From the NCBI GenBank assembly GCA_012295275.1, contig CM022675.1, positions 15,455,971 to 15,519,970 on the forward strand: a stretch of 64,000 nucleotides of DNA, written 5' to 3'. This stretch comes from Chrysomallon squamiferum. Taxonomy: Eukaryota > Mollusca > Gastropoda > Neomphalida > Peltospiridae. Shown in pieces: positions 61,761 through 64,000 of the stretch; within the stretch, counting starts at the first letter, position 1; every line of letters starts with the position of its first letter. The notes under the pieces are model-generated. The model worked only from the letters and a program-made list of their open reading frames with translations. It made no database searches and was not told where the DNA came from. A program made the translations under genes and the position numbers.

Positions 61761-62640
61761 AGGGTGTGTAAAAGGTGGTTGAGATGTTTGTAGAGATGAA
61801 TTAAAGTGATAATTAAATAATGTAATATAATTTCTTTTCTTTCAAAAAATACTTAATATTTTGTTTTAGGTGTTGATATTTCTTGTTCTTTTTAATTGTT
61901 GATAATTAATGTATATGTAGCACTTTGTGAACGAGGTGAATGTCGAAGAATAATTAAGCTGTAACCTGCTCTGACTCTGCCTTGATCTCAACTGTCTGCT
62001 GGGAGGTTAAAGATCGGATTTTGATTTTTCGCAATGGGCATCTATGATTCTTTTACAAATCTCGCATAAATGTATTTATTTATTGTCTTTATATATCCGA
62101 CTTCTTTTATTTTTATGAACCACATAAATCTATGTCCAAATTAGTTTAGTATTCTTTTCATTAAGCCGACCCTTCTAAATCTGTTTTTTCATAGTGTATG
62201 TCACAAGAAACATATATTTCTTATGACACTAAACAACATATTTTTGTGCTTATTGAGGTCACTGATTAACCAACATGTATTTTATTCATAATTTAGGATT
62301 GGGATAATTTGATAAGTAGTCTTAGGGATTCACTTTAACAACTTTAAGGAGAAATGCATAGTTATATCTAAATGATTTAATAATTAAGTGACTAAAACTA
62401 ATGTGAAAAGTAAAGTAAATTAGATGTTAATTTTAATTTTATAATTTCTTCATTATAAACAGATGAGAAATGAAGATAAATCTTATTAATGATTAATTAA
62501 ATGAGTAGTATTCACTTTTATTGTTTCAAATTATATTAGATATATATTGTATAAATGTTTGTAAGTGATATGAAAATTCATAGAAAAGTTAATAAATGAA
62601 AATTATTCAATAAATAAATACAAACTAAAAATTCAACACG
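61670..62640. repeat. Segmental duplicate of 30.9-31.8 kb
   Basis: Co-linear with 30,939-31,800 through GAGATGTTTGTAGAGATGA, CTGCTGGGAGGTTAAAGATC and the tail AATAAATGAAAATTATT. A stop (TAA) breaks the minus-strand frame seen in the other copy. Confidence 0.85.
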
Positions 62641-63245
62641 AGAATAAATAGATAAATAAATAAGGAAGTATGTAAGTAGGTAAATAACTAACTAACTAAA
62701 TAAATAATAAAAAAAAAAGTTTTAGAATATTTTTAAATGATTTCTCTGTGTCATATACTTTGAACAAAATCTCTATTCCGATAGAAGAAATTCGTTTATG
62801 TCTACGGATATCAAAGACATTAATGCAATTGCTTTTAACTCTCCTGGTGTTAGTTTAGTGCATTCTTGTGTACATGGATTTCGAAATACTCCCTCTTGCC
62901 TAGTAAAGTAGAAAATACAAAAACTAAACAATAAAAAGTTATGATTACTGAACTAGGAAAATGATGTCAGGAAATGACTAGAATCGAGGATTTTGCTCCG
63001 CTCGGCGATTAAGTGTTTTGCCTCATTTCAAAACGAGTCTAGTTAGACCATGACAGAGATATTATATTTTATATATTTCTTTTTTTCTTTTTCTTTTAAT
63101 TGCAGTTAAACCATCTTAAACAGATGAATTACTGTATCTTACTACTGTGCTATCTTTTTAATTCCTTATAAAGTAATCTTTAAAAATAGTTTAGATTCAG
63201 TTATATTTACGGGGGGAAAATCCGTTTTTCAGTTTCAGTAAGTGT
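62641..63245. other. AT-rich spacer, no gene seen
   Basis: In the co-linear copy at 31.8-35.3 kb this place holds the Cys-rich gene; none is visible here. Confidence 0.5.
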
Positions 63246-63400
63246 AACGCGCATGATCGGAATATAAAGGATTTCTATTGTTTGTCGACCTCGTTCTCGC
63301 AGTATTTCATAAGCCCTTCATATATCGCGACGCCATATTAGCTATAGTTAATGATTATAGACTGCAGAGGAACTTAACCGTCTCTCGCTCTCTTTCTCTC

Positions 63401-63464
63401 TATATACTGGGTGGAAATAATTTATAAACCTCGCAAGTTTGAGACAGACACTTCAAGATTTGTG
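63401..63464 (+). promoter_or_regulatory. TATA-like core and 5' splice site, module D
   Basis: TATATACTGGG at 63,401 and CAAGATTTGTG|GTATGT at 63,464/63,465, closer together than in A because part of the 5'UTR is deleted. It could serve a gene beyond the window. Confidence 0.45.
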
Positions 63465-63477
63465 GTATGTTATTTTT

Positions 63478-63835
63478 AATTATATTTTATTATTATTATT
63501 GTTGTTGTCGTTGTTGTTGCTGTTTGTAAAGAAATGTTTAAAATTAAACTTGTTGGTTTTACAACTAAATAAACTTAAATAATTAAGTTTATGTTTTATT
63601 ATTATTGTTGTTGTTGGTGTTTGTAAAGTAATCCGGATATTAATTATATGTTTAAAATTAAATTTGTTGGTTTTACAACTAAATAAACTTACGTATAATA
63701 TTTTGATTGTTGTACAATTAATTATTTTTTATTATTATTGTTGTTTTCTTTGTTGTTGCTGTTATTGTTTGTAAAGAAATGTTTAAAATTAAACTTGTTG
63801 ATTTTACATCTAAATAAACTTAAATAATTGTTATG
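63478..63835. repeat. Local triplication inside module D
   Basis: A block of (ATT)n(GTT)n, GTTTGTAAAG, AAATTAAACTTGTTG and ACTAAATAAACTTA occurs three times (about 63,478, 63,590 and 63,720); copy A has it once. Confidence 0.75.
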
Positions 63836-64000
63836 GCTAATGGAACCACAGACAGTGTAAAAAAAAAACCAAAAAAAAAACCAAAAATGCATATGACCAT
63901 TCTCGGTTGATTTTCCTCGGAAATTTTATATCATGGATGTAGCCTTGCGTAAAATAATTTAAACCTTTCTCTTGTGCTTTTCTCTCAGGAAGATATGAAA

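Larger units (their letters stand above)
63246..64000. repeat. Promoter/5'-exon module, copy D (cut by window end)
   Basis: Begins inside the module at CATGATCGGAATATAAAGGA, of the A type. It keeps the core and donor and ends with a damaged stretch of the antisense frame at the window edge. Confidence 0.8.

Overview
The window is AT-rich, intron-rich, repeat-dense animal DNA: few long reading frames, short exons with GT/AG borders, and many (CA)n, (TA)n, (ATT)n and GTAT-type microsatellites. The repeat style, a Tc1 remnant, a FLYWCH element and a single-coding-exon Ig/TIR membrane protein suggest a lophotrochozoan, most likely a cephalopod mollusc such as an octopus. The species is inference; no marker gene fixes it.

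Left part (0.6-11.5 kb): a minus-strand multi-exon gene of unknown family, pieced together from short exons with good splice signals. Its introns carry a 30-bp minisatellite, a large inverted repeat, a mariner-type MITE and a hairpin. A dead Tc1 transposase remnant lies at 13.9-14.4 kb. Next come three diverged units of about 375 bp, then a 14.4-kb satellite of 559-bp units (26 unit starts) that runs into a 200-N assembly gap at 29,938.

Middle part (30-45 kb): after the gap come GGAAT-type repeats and a 62-bp minisatellite. Then follows a four-exon minus-strand gene for a small secreted Cys-rich protein (EGF-like plus two ShKT-like Cys segments; 126 residues). Next is a repeated promoter/5'-exon module (copy A) and the main gene of the window, a 707-residue membrane protein with three N-terminal membrane segments, an Ig-like ectodomain, a further membrane segment, a TIR domain and a C-terminal membrane segment (37,972-40,095, plus). 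Its ATG sits right behind a 3' splice site, and module A carries a TATA-like core and a 5' splice site upstream, so A is probably its promoter and 5'UTR exon. Further right are weak candidate exons and a TIR-bounded element with an intact FLYWCH zinc-finger frame.

Right part (45-64 kb): duplicated AT-rich DNA, a minisatellite of the 31-kb family, a 26-bp minisatellite, exon 1 of a second copy of the secreted Cys-rich gene (51.4 kb), a 67-bp array of 51 units with no length change, a CRE-bearing promoter with a candidate first exon (56.2 kb), and three more promoter modules (B, C, D) without a TIR coding exon in the window. The order minisatellite, Cys-rich gene, promoter module, TIR gene seen at 30-40 kb recurs in damaged form at 48-58 kb and 61-64 kb. 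I read this as a cluster of segmentally duplicated innate-immunity-type genes; another TIR gene may follow module D beyond the window.
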